Assembly: GCA_963765955.1 (NCBI GenBank)
Contig: CAVXYA010000002.1
Location: 930,001 to 994,000, forward strand
Origin: JAXDMK01 sp963765955
Lineage (GTDB): Bacteria > Actinomycetota > Acidimicrobiia > Acidimicrobiales > AC-14
Length of the DNA: 64,000 nt
Direction: 5' to 3'
Part shown: positions 29,745 through 38,612 of the stretch, in pieces
Layout of the letters: the number at the start of each line of letters is the position of its first letter
Numbering within the stretch: position 1 is the first letter of the stretch
Program-made: the position numbers and the translations under genes
The notes under the pieces: generated by a model
Seen by the model: only the letters and a program-made list of their open reading frames with translations
What the model was told of the DNA's origin: nothing
The model's database searches: none

Positions 29745-32276
29745 ATGAAGGCCTTTCGCAGCTTCACCGTCCGGCCCCGCCTGCCGGCCGCCCTCGCCCC
29801 GCTCCACACGCTGGCCATGAACCTGCGCTGGTCGTGGGACGAGCACACCCAGGACCTGTTCCGGTGGGTGGACTCCCAGGCCTGGGAGGCCACCGGCCAG
29901 GACCCCGTCCGCCTCCTCGCCATGGTGGGCAAGAGCCGGCTGGAGGCCCTCGCCGGCGACCGCACGTTCCTCTCCTTCCTCCACGACGTGTCGGAGGAGC
30001 TGAGGCGGGACATGGAGGCCAACCGGTGGTTCCAGGGCCGGGAGAGCCCGCTGGGATCGGTCGCCTACTTCTCCCCCGAGTTCGGCATCGCCCCCGCCCT
30101 ACCCCAGTACTCGGGCGGACTGGGCGTGCTCGCCGGCGACCACCTCAAGGCGGCCAGCGCCCTCGGCGTGCCCCTCGTCGGCGTCGGCCTCTTCTACAGC
30201 CAGGGCTACTTCCGCCAGGAGCTCAACGGCGACGGCTGGCAGGAGGAGCGCTACGTCGACCTCGACCCCCACGCCATGTCGCTGTCGCCCTGCGACCCCT
30301 TGGTCGAGGTCGACCTGGCCGGCACCACCCTCTACGCCCGGACGTGGCGGGCCCAGGTCGGGCGCATCCCCCTTTACCTGCTCGACACGGCCGTGGAGGA
30401 GAACGACGTCCTGGGCCGGGGCGTGACCGACCGGCTGTACGGCGGCGACACCGAGCACCGGCTGCGCCAGGAGATCCTGCTGGGCGTCGGCGGCGTCCGG
30501 GTCCTCGACCTGGTCGGCGAGACGCCCCAGGTCTTCCACAGCAACGAGGGCCACGCCGGCTTCCTCGGCCTCGAGCGCATCCGGCGGTGCATCGCCGACG
30601 GGTGTTCGTTCGAGGAGGCGGTCGAGTCGGTGCGGGCGGGCACGGTCTTCACCACCCACACCCCGGTCCCGGCCGGCATCGACCGCTTCCCCCGTCCGCT
30701 CATGGAGCGCTACTTCAAGTCGTGGGCCGAGGAGTGCGACGTCAGCTTCGACACCCTCATGGCCCTCGGCCACGAGCCCGACGAGCCGACCGACGCCCCC
30801 TTCAACATGGCCGTGATGGGACTGCGGCTGGCCAACTTCAGCAACGGCGTGTCCAAGCTCCACGGCCAGGTCAGCCGCCAGATCTTCCGGGGCGTCTGGC
30901 CGGGTGTGCCCACCGAGGAGCGCCCGATCAGGTCGGTCACCAACGGCGTCCACACCCGCACGTGGATCTCGCCCGAGATGCGCGACCTGTTCGACCGCCA
31001 CGTCCTGCCCGAGTGGCACCTGGCCGGGCCCGACCGGTGGGCCCGTATCGACGACGTGGGCGACGACGAGCTGTGGCGAGCCCGCCAGCAGGCCCGGGAG
31101 CGGCTGGTGGCCTTCGTCCGCCAACGGCTGCGCACCACCGCCCGGGCCCGGGGCATGTCGGAGGCCGACCTCACGTGGGTCGACGACGCCTTCGACCCGT
31201 CCATCCTCACCATCGGCTTCGCCCGCCGCTTCGCCCCCTACAAGCGGGCCACCCTCCTGCTGTCCCAACCCGACCGGCTGGCCAAGCTCCTGCTCGACGC
31301 CGACCGGCCCATGCAGCTGCTCTTCGCGGGCAAGGCCCACCCGGCCGACGACCCGGGCAAGGAGATCATCCGCCAGGTCGTGCAGTTCGCCCGCAAGGCG
31401 GAGCTGCGCCACCGGGTGGCCTTCCTGGAGGACTACGACATCGGCGTGGCCCGGGCGCTCTACCAGGGCTGCGACGTATGGCTCAACACCCCCCGGCGGC
31501 CGATGGAGGCGTGCGGGACGAGCGGCGAGAAGGCGGCCCTCAACGGCGCCCTCAACTGCTCGATCCTCGACGGATGGTGGGACGAGATGTACGACGGCCA
31601 GAACGGCTGGGCCATCCCGTCGGCCGAGGTCGTCGCCGACCAGGGCCTTCGCGACCACCTGGAGGCGGGGAGCCTGTTCGACCTGTTCGAGCGCCAGATC
31701 GTCCCCCTCTTCTACGAGGCCAACCCGGGCCGGCCCCCCGCCCGCTGGCTGCGCCGGGTGCGGGACTCGCTGCGCACCCTCGGACCGGAGGTCACCGCCA
31801 GCCGCATGGTCCGCGACTACGTGGAGACGATGTACGAGCCGGCCGCGGCCCACGGGGTGGCCCTGGCCGCCGACGGCCACGCCCGGGCCCGGGAGCTGGC
31901 GGTGTGGAAGCGGCGGGTGCTGGCGATGTGGTCGAAGGTGTCGGTGCAGGCGGTCGACGAGCCCCTCGCCGACGCCGACCTGGGCGGGACCCGCACCGTC
32001 TCGGCGGTGGTCGACCTCGGCGGGCTCGGACCCGACGACGTCCAGGTGCAGCTCGTGCACGGGCCGGTCGGCCATACCGACGAGCTCACCGACGGTGCCA
32101 TCGTGCCCATGGCCCTCGTGGGCCCCGCGGGCGAGGTCCTGGGGGTCGGGCACCACCGCTACCAGGGCACGTTCACGTGTGACGCGCCCGGCCGCTACGG
32201 GTTTACTGTGCGGGTCGTGCCCTCCCACCCCGACCTCCTCACCTGGGCCGACGTCGGCCGCATGGCGGTCGCCTGA
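29745..32276 (+). CDS. glgP: Alpha-glucan phosphorylase (GT35, DUF3417-containing)
   Basis: The 843-aa PLP enzyme releases glucose-1-phosphate from alpha-glucan. It has the DUF3417 N-terminus (LHTLAMNLRWSWDEHTQDLF), VAYFSPEFGIAPALPQYSGG LGVLAGDHLKAASALG, and FARRFAPYKRATLLL. The PLP site is GTSGEKAALNGALNCSILDG, where E replaces the more usual M before the Lys. The type is that of mycobacterial GlgP. ATG 29745 lies 8 nt after TAGCGT. It faces the GlgE operon. Confidence 0.94.
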   Translation: MKAFRSFTVRPRLPAALAPLHTLAMNLRWSWDEHTQDLFRWVDSQAWEATGQDPVRLLAMVGKSRLEALAGDRTFLSFLHDVSEELRRDMEANRWFQGRESPLGSVAYFSPEFGIAPALPQYSGGLGVLAGDHLKAASALGVPLVGVGLFYSQGYFRQELNGDGWQEERYVDLDPHAMSLSPCDPLVEVDLAGTTLYARTWRAQVGRIPLYLLDTAVEENDVLGRGVTDRLYGGDTEHRLRQEILLGVGGVRVLDLVGETPQVFHSNEGHAGFLGLERIRRCIADGCSFEEAVESVRAGTVFTTHTPVPAGIDRFPRPLMERYFKSWAEECDVSFDTLMALGHEPDEPTDAPFNMAVMGLRLANFSNGVSKLHGQVSRQIFRGVWPGVPTEERPIRSVTNGVHTRTWISPEMRDLFDRHVLPEWHLAGPDRWARIDDVGDDELWRARQQARERLVAFVRQRLRTTARARGMSEADLTWVDDAFDPSILTIGFARRFAPYKRATLLLSQPDRLAKLLLDADRPMQLLFAGKAHPADDPGKEIIRQVVQFARKAELRHRVAFLEDYDIGVARALYQGCDVWLNTPRRPMEACGTSGEKAALNGALNCSILDGWWDEMYDGQNGWAIPSAEVVADQGLRDHLEAGSLFDLFERQIVPLFYEANPGRPPARWLRRVRDSLRTLGPEVTASRMVRDYVETMYEPAAAHGVALAADGHARARELAVWKRRVLAMWSKVSVQAVDEPLADADLGGTRTVSAVVDLGGLGPDDVQVQLVHGPVGHTDELTDGAIVPMALVGPAGEVLGVGHHRYQGTFTCDAPGRYGFTVRVVPSHPDLLTWADVGRMAVA

Positions 32277-32359
32277 ACCAGGTGCGCCCGTCGGCGGCCC
32301 CCCACTCCCGACCTCACCCCTCTCCGGAGCCTCCCGCCCCGGCTCGGCCGGCCCGACTG

Positions 32360-33229
32360 GTGACGACTCGCAGTGTCCCGGGTCGGGTGGTCGCGGCGGG
32401 CGTGGTCGTCGTCCTGGTCGCTCTCGGGGGGTGCCGAGCCCAGGACGGGCCGGCGGCCCGGGTAGGCACGGGCGCGGCGACCACCACCACCACGACGACC
32501 CCGGTCGATCCCGCCCTCGAGGACATCGCCGTCGGCGCGGGCATGACCGACCTGGGGCGCCGGCTGTTCCTGTCCGCCTTCCCGACGGTGGAGGACGGTG
32601 AGACCCTGGCCCAGAGCTGCGCCGAGGTCGACATCTCCACCGGCCCCGAGGGAACCCATACGTTCGGATGCCTCATCGACGGAAGGATCCACGTCCGGTC
32701 GTTCCCCGAGCCCGAGGTGAGCGACCTGGTCTACGTGGTGGCCGCCCACGAGCTGCTGCACGTCGTCTACGGCCGCCTCAGCCGGGCCGAGCGCCTCGCC
32801 CTCGAGCCCGAGCTCCAGGCCGCCCGTGCCGGCAACCCCGTCCTCGAGGAGCGCCTCGAGGTGTATACCGCGGTGGCCGAGGACACGCCCAACGAGGTGC
32901 ACTCACTGCTCGGCACCGAGTTTGCCGACCTGGCCCCGGCACTCGAGGCCCACTACGCCAAGTACTTCGACCGGGCCCGGGTGCTGGAGGTGTTCCAGCG
33001 CACGCTCGGCGACCGGGAGGACGAGATCCGGGCCCTCAAAGCGTCGATCGAGGAGCTGGAGGCCCGCCTCGACGCCATCCAGGCCGACCTCGACCGCCAG
33101 GAGGCGTCGGGCGACGTCGACGGCTACAACGCCAGCGTGAACCGCTTCAACGCGGTCGTGTCGGAGCACAACGCGGCCGTGCGCCGGGTGAACACGCTCG
33201 TCGACGAGGACAACCGCCTCACCGGCTGA
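32360..33229 (+). CDS. Putative lipoprotein with HExxH zinc-metalloprotease-like motif
   Basis: The 289-aa protein starts with a lipoprotein signal peptide (RVVAAGVVVVLVALGGC; lipobox LGGC), then a Thr-rich linker. The folded domain has VYVVAAHELLHVVYGRLSRA, an HExxH zinc site, and PNEVHSLLGTEFADL ~55 residues on, where Glu could be the third ligand. The C-terminal ~80 residues form a coiled coil (IRALKASIEELEARLDAIQA DLDRQEA). This suggests a surface-anchored gluzincin-like peptidase whose family I cannot name. GTG 32360 fits the signal peptide; GTG 32282 would add 26 residues. Confidence 0.72.
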   Translation: MTTRSVPGRVVAAGVVVVLVALGGCRAQDGPAARVGTGAATTTTTTTPVDPALEDIAVGAGMTDLGRRLFLSAFPTVEDGETLAQSCAEVDISTGPEGTHTFGCLIDGRIHVRSFPEPEVSDLVYVVAAHELLHVVYGRLSRAERLALEPELQAARAGNPVLEERLEVYTAVAEDTPNEVHSLLGTEFADLAPALEAHYAKYFDRARVLEVFQRTLGDREDEIRALKASIEELEARLDAIQADLDRQEASGDVDGYNASVNRFNAVVSEHNAAVRRVNTLVDEDNRLTG

Positions 33230-33252
33230 GACTCAGCCTCCAGTGGTGAGAC

Positions 33253-33531
33253 TCAGTGCGTGAGGTTGAACAGCTCGGGCTCCTCACCCACGGAGTGCAC
33301 CGCGGTGACCCCGGGGACGCGGTCCTTCAGGATGCGCTCGATGCCCGCCTTGAGCGTCATCGTCGAGGCCGGGCAGCTGCCGCAGGCGCCGACCAGCTCC
33401 ACCTCGACCACGCCCGTCTCCTCGTCGACGCCCACCAGCGACATGTCGCCGCCGTCGGACTGCAGCACGGGACGGATGGCCTCGATGGCCTCCAGCACCT
33501 GGTCTCGCATGATCGTGGCCTCCGTCGACAT
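33253..33531 (-). CDS. NifU C-terminal-like Fe-S scaffold (Nfu)
   Basis: The 92-aa protein has VLEAIEAIRPVLQSDGGDMS, VEVELVGACGSCPASTMTLK and IERILKDRVPGV, the complete NifU-like domain. The CGSC motif holds a 4Fe-4S cluster in a dimer for delivery to apoproteins. ATG 33531 lies 6 nt after TACCAT, which decides against the ATG seven codons upstream. Confidence 0.93.
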   Translation of the reverse strand: MSTEATIMRDQVLEAIEAIRPVLQSDGGDMSLVGVDEETGVVEVELVGACGSCPASTMTLKAGIERILKDRVPGVTAVHSVGEEPELFNLTH

Positions 33532-33537
33532 CGTTCG

Positions 33538-33543
33538 ATGGTA
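33538..33543 (-). promoter_or_regulatory. -10 box TACCAT for the Nfu gene
   Basis: TACCAT on the minus strand ends 6 nt before ATG 33531. Confidence 0.5.
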
Positions 33544-33560
33544 CCAACGCATGTCTATGC

Positions 33561-33650
33561 CCGATTAGTCCGGGCCCGATTAGTCCGGGCCCGATCAGTC
33601 CGGGCCCGATCAGTCCGGGCCGATCAGTCCGTGTTCGATCAGTCAGGGCC
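33561..33650. repeat. Six-copy 15-bp tandem repeat
   Basis: Units CCGATYAGTCCGGGC repeat with a period of 15. The first four copies (33561-33620) are identical except T/C at one position; copies five and six (33621-33650) have diverged. It fills the space between the divergent Nfu and MFS promoters. Each unit holds GGGCCC across the junction. Confidence 0.85.
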
Positions 33651-33662
33651 CGATCCCCCAAT

Positions 33663-33668
33663 TAGGCT
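33663..33668 (+). promoter_or_regulatory. -10 box TAGGCT for the MFS gene
   Basis: TAGGCT ends 9 nt before GTG 33678, immediately after the 15-bp repeat block. Confidence 0.45.
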
Positions 33669-33677
33669 CCGGCGGCC

Positions 33678-35219
33678 GTGGCCCGAGTCGTCGCCCGCAC
33701 CGTCGTCGACCGAGCGGGCCTGGAGGACTGGCTGCGGCCCCGCACCGACCTGCTGGTGGAGGAGGCGGTGGGCGACGGCACCTTCCGCGAGCGGGACGGC
33801 CCCTTCGAGCGCTACGAGCGGCGGGTGGAGACCGAGCCCGTCGCCGACGAGCACGACCGCTTCCGGGTCACCCAGACGGTGGAGTTCCGCCTCGCCCTGC
33901 CCTACTTCCGGTTCCTCTTCACCCCGCCGGTGCGGGCCGCCCTCCGCCGGCCGGGACGGGAGCGGGCGCCGTGGTGGGCGCCTCCCGAGCACCTCGACAC
34001 GGGTGCGGCCAACGCCCTCGGCGCCCTGGCCATCCTCGCCATCATCTTCGGCTACCTCAACACCCTGTTCACCCAGACGATCCCGTTCGCGGGCGAGGAG
34101 TTCGGTGCCGGCAACAGCGCCCAAGGGGTGGCTGGGAGCCTGGTCCGGATCGGCGGGGTGATCGCCCTGGCCGTGGTCGCGCTGGCCGACCGTCGGGGCC
34201 GGCGTCAGGTCATCCTGGGCGCGGCCACCGCCGGCTGCATCCTCGCCGTCTTCGGCGCCCTCGCCCCGTCGCTGGGGTGGCTGACGGCGAGCCAGATGCT
34301 GGCCCGGGCCTTCGCCAGCGCCCTGCTCGTCCTCGTCAGCATCGTGGCCGCGGAGGAGATGCCGGCCGGGTCGCGGGCGTACGCGGTGGGCTTCCTGGCC
34401 ATGGCCGGCGGGCTGGGGGCGGGGGTGTGCGTGACTGCCCTCAACCTGGCCGACCTCGGCACCCAAGGCTGGCGGCTCCTCTACGTCATCCCCCTGCTGG
34501 GCCTGCCGGCCGTTGCCAGCGTTCGCCACCGCCTCCGGGAGAGCCGCCGGTACCTCGCCCCCCACGCCCGTGTCGCCATCGCCGGCCATGGGGGGCGGCT
34601 GGTGCTGCTCGGCATCTCGGCCGTGCTGGCCAACCTCTACCTCGCCCCCTACTCGCAGTTCAGCAACCGCTTCCTGCGCTCCGACCTGGGGTTCAGCGGC
34701 GGCCGCATCGGGTTGTTCTCGGTGGTCGTGGGCACGCCGGCCGCCATCGGCATCGTGGCCGGGGGACGCATCGCCGACGTGCGGGGGCGCCGGATCGTGG
34801 CCGCGGTCGCCCTCATCGGAGGCACGGCCTGCACCCTGGCCTTCTTCTTCTCCGGCGGCGGATGGACCCTGTGGGTGTGGGCGACCATCGGGGGCGTACT
34901 GTCGGCCGCCGCCGTCCCCGCCCTCGGCGTCTATCGCCCGGAGCTGTTCCCCACCGGGCTGCGGGGCAAGGCCAACGGCCTGATCTCCCTCAGTGCCCTG
35001 GTGGGCAGCGCCATCGGGCTCACCGGGGCGGGTGTGATGTCCGACCGCTTCGGCGACATCGGCCCGGCCATGGCCATCCTGGCCGCCGGCCCCTTCGCCC
35101 TCGCCGTGCTGGTGCTGATCGCCTATCCGGAGACGGCCCACCGCCAGCTGGAGGAGCTCAACCCCGAGGACCGAAGGCTGGAGGACCGGCCGCTCACAGA
35201 GCCGCCACCCAGTCCCTGA
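33678..35219 (+). CDS. MFS transporter with extra N-terminal cytosolic domain
   Basis: The 513-aa protein has 12 predicted membrane helices from about residue 110 (ANALGALAILAIIFGYLNTL onward). Loop motifs ALADRRGRRQVILGAA (after TM2-3) and GRIADVRGRRIVAAV in the second half are classic MFS. The first ~105 residues (MARVVARTVVDRAGLEDWLR, FERYERRVETEP, RFRVTQTVEFRLALPYFRFL) form a soluble domain resembling a polyketide-cyclase/SRPBCC-like strand pattern; this is weak inference. Substrate unknown. Its last 26 bases overlap the convergent hydrolase gene. Confidence 0.88.
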   Translation: MARVVARTVVDRAGLEDWLRPRTDLLVEEAVGDGTFRERDGPFERYERRVETEPVADEHDRFRVTQTVEFRLALPYFRFLFTPPVRAALRRPGRERAPWWAPPEHLDTGAANALGALAILAIIFGYLNTLFTQTIPFAGEEFGAGNSAQGVAGSLVRIGGVIALAVVALADRRGRRQVILGAATAGCILAVFGALAPSLGWLTASQMLARAFASALLVLVSIVAAEEMPAGSRAYAVGFLAMAGGLGAGVCVTALNLADLGTQGWRLLYVIPLLGLPAVASVRHRLRESRRYLAPHARVAIAGHGGRLVLLGISAVLANLYLAPYSQFSNRFLRSDLGFSGGRIGLFSVVVGTPAAIGIVAGGRIADVRGRRIVAAVALIGGTACTLAFFFSGGGWTLWVWATIGGVLSAAAVPALGVYRPELFPTGLRGKANGLISLSALVGSAIGLTGAGVMSDRFGDIGPAMAILAAGPFALAVLVLIAYPETAHRQLEELNPEDRRLEDRPLTEPPPSP

Positions 35220-35745
35220 CCGCGGCGGCCACGTCCCGGTCGCGGCCCCGCAGGCCGTGGTCGCCGCCCTCGATCCACACGTGGGTGACGGCCCCGGCGA
35301 CGGTGGCGGCGGCCGCTTCGAGCTCGTCCACCGTCCCGAACGAGTCGCGGGTCCCGGAGACGAAGAGGCAGGGGACGGAGAGCCGGGGCAGATGCTCGGT
35401 GCGGGCCTTCTCGGGACGGCCGGGCGGGTGGAGCGGGTAGCTGATCAGCACCAGGGCGAGGGCGGGCAGCCCGTCGGCCACCGCCATCGAGCACATGCGG
35501 CCGCCGAACGACCGTCCCCCGAGGACGATCCGGTCGGGCGCCAGGCCGGTGCGGTCGGCGAGGGCGGCCGCCCCCTCCCGCACCAGGCCGAGCACCACCG
35601 CCGTCGACTTGCGGGACGGCAGGTCGATGCGGTCGACCGGCACGTCGTCCGGAGAAAGGGCGTCCTCGATGGCCACCAGGGACGGGTGGTCGCGCGTGGC
35701 ACTGGCGCCGGGGGCGAGCAGCAGGGCCCGGTCGGGTGCGGTCAC
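35194..35745 (-). CDS. Alpha/beta hydrolase (dienelactone-hydrolase/KANL3-Tex30-like)
   Basis: The 183-aa protein starts RALLLAPGASATRDHPSLVA and carries the nucleophile elbow LGGRSFGGRM, the acid in LFVSGTRDSFG, and the base in WIEGGDHGLRG. This compact form without a lid matches the KANL3/Tex30-like group often annotated as dienelactone hydrolase-like. Substrate unknown. GTG 35745 overlaps the stop of the upstream DnaJ-like gene. Confidence 0.87.
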   Translation of the reverse strand: MTAPDRALLLAPGASATRDHPSLVAIEDALSPDDVPVDRIDLPSRKSTAVVLGLVREGAAALADRTGLAPDRIVLGGRSFGGRMCSMAVADGLPALALVLISYPLHPPGRPEKARTEHLPRLSVPCLFVSGTRDSFGTVDELEAAAATVAGAVTHVWIEGGDHGLRGRDRDVAAAVRDWVAAL

Positions 35746-36443
35746 GGCAGGAGTATCCGGCGGGCCTCGGTGAGCTCGAGGATGCGCTGGCCGGCGCCCT
35801 CCGACTCGCCCCCGTGGTCGGGGTGGGACTCCCGCAGCAGCGACCGGAAGCGGCGAACGACCTCGACCGGTTCGGGGTCGCTCTCGGGGCCGAAGCCGAG
35901 CACCTGGCGGGCCCACCGCTCGTCGGTGGCGAAGCGCCGCCACGACACCGGCGGGAGGCTGCTCAGGTCGGAGAGGTGGTCGATCAGCTCCCGCCCGATG
36001 GCGCCGTCCCACTGCGCCCCCTTGCGGATGGCGGTGAAGACGGCGGGCCGGGTCGAAGGGTGCAGCCGGCCGGCGGCGTAGACCGCGCCCAGGAGCTGGG
36101 GGATCGACCGCCCGATGCCGCCGATGTCGAACTCCGAGGCCTGCTCGGCGGCACCCGACAGCTTGTGGAGGGTGCGGTCGAGCCCGACGATGTCGGTCTG
36201 GAACCGGTGCCGGAGCCGGGGCTGCTGGATGGTCTCGCCCGCCGCCACCTCGTCGACGAGGGCCAGGAACTCGATGCGCATCTCGGCATCGAGGTGGCCC
36301 AGGTGGACGGCGACGATGCCGCCCAGCAGGACACCGCCGTAGCCGGGAGCGGGATCGGTGGGCAGCCACAGCTGCCCGAGCGCCACCCGACGGGTGGGCG
36401 CCACGGCGCGCGAATGCCGGACCTCGAGCTCAGCCAGAAGCAC
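35742..36443 (-). CDS. DnaJ-domain-containing protein with long helical N-terminal region
   Basis: The 233-aa protein ends with a J-domain-like segment: VVRRFRSLLRESHPDHGGES EGAGQRILELTEARRIL, containing the HPD motif that stimulates Hsp70. The first ~165 residues (AELEVRHSRAVAPTRRVALG, FDIGGIGRSIPQLLGAVYAA) are unassigned. A J-domain at the C-terminus is less common than at the N-terminus. GTG 36443 lies 6 nt after TACCCT. Its TGA overlaps the hydrolase start (GTGA). Confidence 0.75.
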   Translation of the reverse strand: MLLAELEVRHSRAVAPTRRVALGQLWLPTDPAPGYGGVLLGGIVAVHLGHLDAEMRIEFLALVDEVAAGETIQQPRLRHRFQTDIVGLDRTLHKLSGAAEQASEFDIGGIGRSIPQLLGAVYAAGRLHPSTRPAVFTAIRKGAQWDGAIGRELIDHLSDLSSLPPVSWRRFATDERWARQVLGFGPESDPEPVEVVRRFRSLLRESHPDHGGESEGAGQRILELTEARRILLP

Positions 36444-36449
36444 CCGTGC

Positions 36450-36455
36450 AGGGTA
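36450..36455 (-). promoter_or_regulatory. -10 box TACCCT for the DnaJ-like gene
   Basis: TACCCT on the minus strand ends 6 nt before GTG 36443. Confidence 0.5.
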
Positions 36456-36472
36456 GAGGGTCGGGCGGGGCC

Positions 36473-37178
36473 CTAGACGTAGGGGCGGAGGGCGTCGCGG
36501 AGGGTGCGGGCCTCCCGCACCACCGACTCGTCGCCCGCGTCGGACTCGGCCGCCTCCGACGCGGCCGACGCCAGCTCCCGGATCTGCAGCCACGCCACCG
36601 GCTCGAAGCCGTAGGGCGGGCGCGACGCCTGCACGACCGTGGCCGCCGCCACCAGCTCCTCGGCCACTCGGCCATCGTCGGGCCGCTTCATCAACCGGTC
36701 GGCGGCCACGAACAGATCGCCCATGGCCGCCTGGGCCCGCTCGTCGCCTTCGTCGTCCGCGTCGTCGTCGTCGTCCGCGTCGTCGTCGTCCGTCGTCGTC
36801 GTCGTCATCGTCATCGTCGCCCCGGTCGTCGTCGTCGACCTCGTCGTCGTCGACCTCCGGTGGCCGACGGCGGGCCCCCTGGTCCTCCGCCTCCATGTCG
36901 TCGAGGAGGCCGTCCACCAGCTCCTCGTCGGCCACCTCCACGACCAGGGTCAGGCCCGGCTCCCACCGGAAGGGAATCGACCGGTCGCGCAGGCCCGCCG
37001 ACAGCCGCCCCCGCTCGCCCGCCGACCACTCGTCGAGCTCGAAGCCCACGTCGTCGCCGTCGCCCCCCTCGGCCAGCGTCGGCGGGGGAGGGTCGGCGAC
37101 CGACAGCTTGCAGTCCCGGCACCGGGTGTCGGCGACGCCGTACTCGGCCCCGCACCAGGGGCAGCAGGCCACGGTCAC
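36473..37178 (-). CDS. Zinc-ribbon / DUF2007-like protein with acidic repeat, frame broken near 36790
   Basis: The N-terminal frame reads MTVACCPWCGAEYGVADTRC RDCKLSVAD, a four-Cys zinc ribbon. DRSIPFRWEPGLTLVVEVAD EELVDGLLDDMEAE follows, like a DUF2007 signal-transducing domain, then EVDDDEVDDDDRGDDDDDD. After a GAC-repeat run the frame slips into Arg-rich nonsense. One base on, the sense continues as DDDDADDEGDERAQAAMGDL FVAADRLMKRPDDGRVAEEL to a TAG at 36473-36475. Removing one G of the minus-strand GG at 36790-36791 restores a ~234-aa protein. Function unknown. Confidence 0.7.
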
Positions 37179-37300
37179 AGGGCCGCCCCTGCGAGTCGCC
37201 CCGACTTCCCCGAACGATGACGACCGGACACCGTGGGCAGGCTATCGGGGGTGCTCCCGACCCGTCCTGGGCACCGCCCTGGGCACCTGATCGCCCCAGG

Positions 37301-37306
37301 TAGTGT
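37301..37306 (+). promoter_or_regulatory. -10 box TAGTGT for the phosphofructokinase gene
   Basis: TAGTGT ends 7 nt before ATG 37314. Confidence 0.55.
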
Positions 37307-37313
37307 CCGGGCC

Positions 37314-38567
37314 ATGGACTCGACCTCTGCCCCGCGAACCATCGCCATGCTCGTCGGAGGGGGGCCCGCCCCCGGCCTCAACGGCGTGATCAACTCGGTG
37401 ACCCTGAGCGCCCGGGCCCGGGGGTGGCGCGTCCTGGGCGTGCCCAAAGGCTTCTCCCAGCTCATGGTGGGCGACATCTCTGGCGTCCGCGAGCTCACCG
37501 AGTCCGACGTCGACGGCATCGCCACCCGGGGGGGCAGCGTCCTGTTCACCGCCCGGGCCAACCCGACCAAGAAGAAGGAGGACCTCGACGCCGTCGTGGA
37601 GGCCCTGGGCAAGCTGGGGGTCACCGACCTCGTCACCCTCGGGGGCGACGACACCGCCTCCAGCGCGGTGAAGGTGGCGGGCGCGTTCGGCGGCGACATG
37701 CGGGCCGTCCATGTCCCCAAGACGATCGACAACGACCTGCCCCTGCCCCTCGAGGCGCCCACCTTCGGCTACGAGACGGCCAAGTACTGGGGCGCCGAGC
37801 TGCTCAAGAACCTCCTGGCCGACGCCCGCACCACCAGCCGGTGGTACCTGGTCACGGCCATGGGCCGCTCGGCCGGGCACCTGGCGGTGGCCATGGCCAT
37901 CGGGTCCGGCTCCCACCTGGTGTCGATCCAGGAGGAGTATCCGCCAGGAGCGATCACCGTGTCCGACGTCGCCGACATGGTGGAGGCGGCCATCCTCAAG
38001 CGCATGGCCGCTGGTGAGGGTTGGGGCCTGGCCGTGCTGGCCGAGGGCCTGCTCGACCAGATGTCCGAGGAGGAGATGTCGCAGTACGTCACCGAGTACG
38101 ACGAGCACGGCCATCCCCGCCTGTCCGAGATCGACCTGGGCAAGATCGTCCGGGACGTCGTGGCCGCGCGCTTCAAGGAGCGGGGCGTGAAGATGGCCTT
38201 CATCACCAAGATCATCGGCTACGAGCTGCGCTGCGCCGACCCCGTCGCCTTCGACGTCCAGTACACCCGCACCCTGGGCTACGGCGCGGTCGAGTTCCTG
38301 GCCAACGGGACGGGCAACGCGCTGATCTCACTGCAGGCGGGCAAGCTCGTCCCCATCCCCTTCGAGGAGCTGCAGGACCCGGACACGGGCAAGGTGCGGG
38401 TGCGCAAGGTCGACGTCGAGGGGGGCACGTGGCAGGCGGCCCTCGCTCTCCAGGCCCGCCTGACGCCGGGCGACCTGGAGGGCGACGCCCTCGACGCCCT
38501 GGCCGCCGCGTCCAAGGAGGAGCCGTCGGCCCTCGCCTCCCGCTTCGCCCGCCTGGCGGGCGCGTAG
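37314..38567 (+). CDS. pfp: 6-phosphofructokinase, pyrophosphate-dependent type
   Basis: The 417-aa enzyme phosphorylates fructose-6-phosphate. VGGGPAPGLNGVINSV is the nucleotide/PPi loop and LVTLGGDDTASSAVKVAG has Asp in place of the Gly of ATP enzymes. VPKTIDNDLPLP has Lys in the PKTIDND motif; these two residues mark PPi-dependent enzymes. MGRSAGHLAVAMAIG is the sugar-phosphate site. PPi use would make the step reversible, but this assignment is by motif only. ATG 37314 is chosen from TAGTGT 7 nt upstream. Confidence 0.92.
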   Translation: MDSTSAPRTIAMLVGGGPAPGLNGVINSVTLSARARGWRVLGVPKGFSQLMVGDISGVRELTESDVDGIATRGGSVLFTARANPTKKKEDLDAVVEALGKLGVTDLVTLGGDDTASSAVKVAGAFGGDMRAVHVPKTIDNDLPLPLEAPTFGYETAKYWGAELLKNLLADARTTSRWYLVTAMGRSAGHLAVAMAIGSGSHLVSIQEEYPPGAITVSDVADMVEAAILKRMAAGEGWGLAVLAEGLLDQMSEEEMSQYVTEYDEHGHPRLSEIDLGKIVRDVVAARFKERGVKMAFITKIIGYELRCADPVAFDVQYTRTLGYGAVEFLANGTGNALISLQAGKLVPIPFEELQDPDTGKVRVRKVDVEGGTWQAALALQARLTPGDLEGDALDALAAASKEEPSALASRFARLAGA

Positions 38568-38612
38568 CCGGCAGCGGAGGTCGGCCGGCCGGCTGGCGGG
38601 CGCCGGCCGGGG

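Noticed and set aside
33561..33650. Possible CRISPR array
   Set aside because: Units are directly adjacent with no spacers, only 15 bp long, and no cas genes are present.
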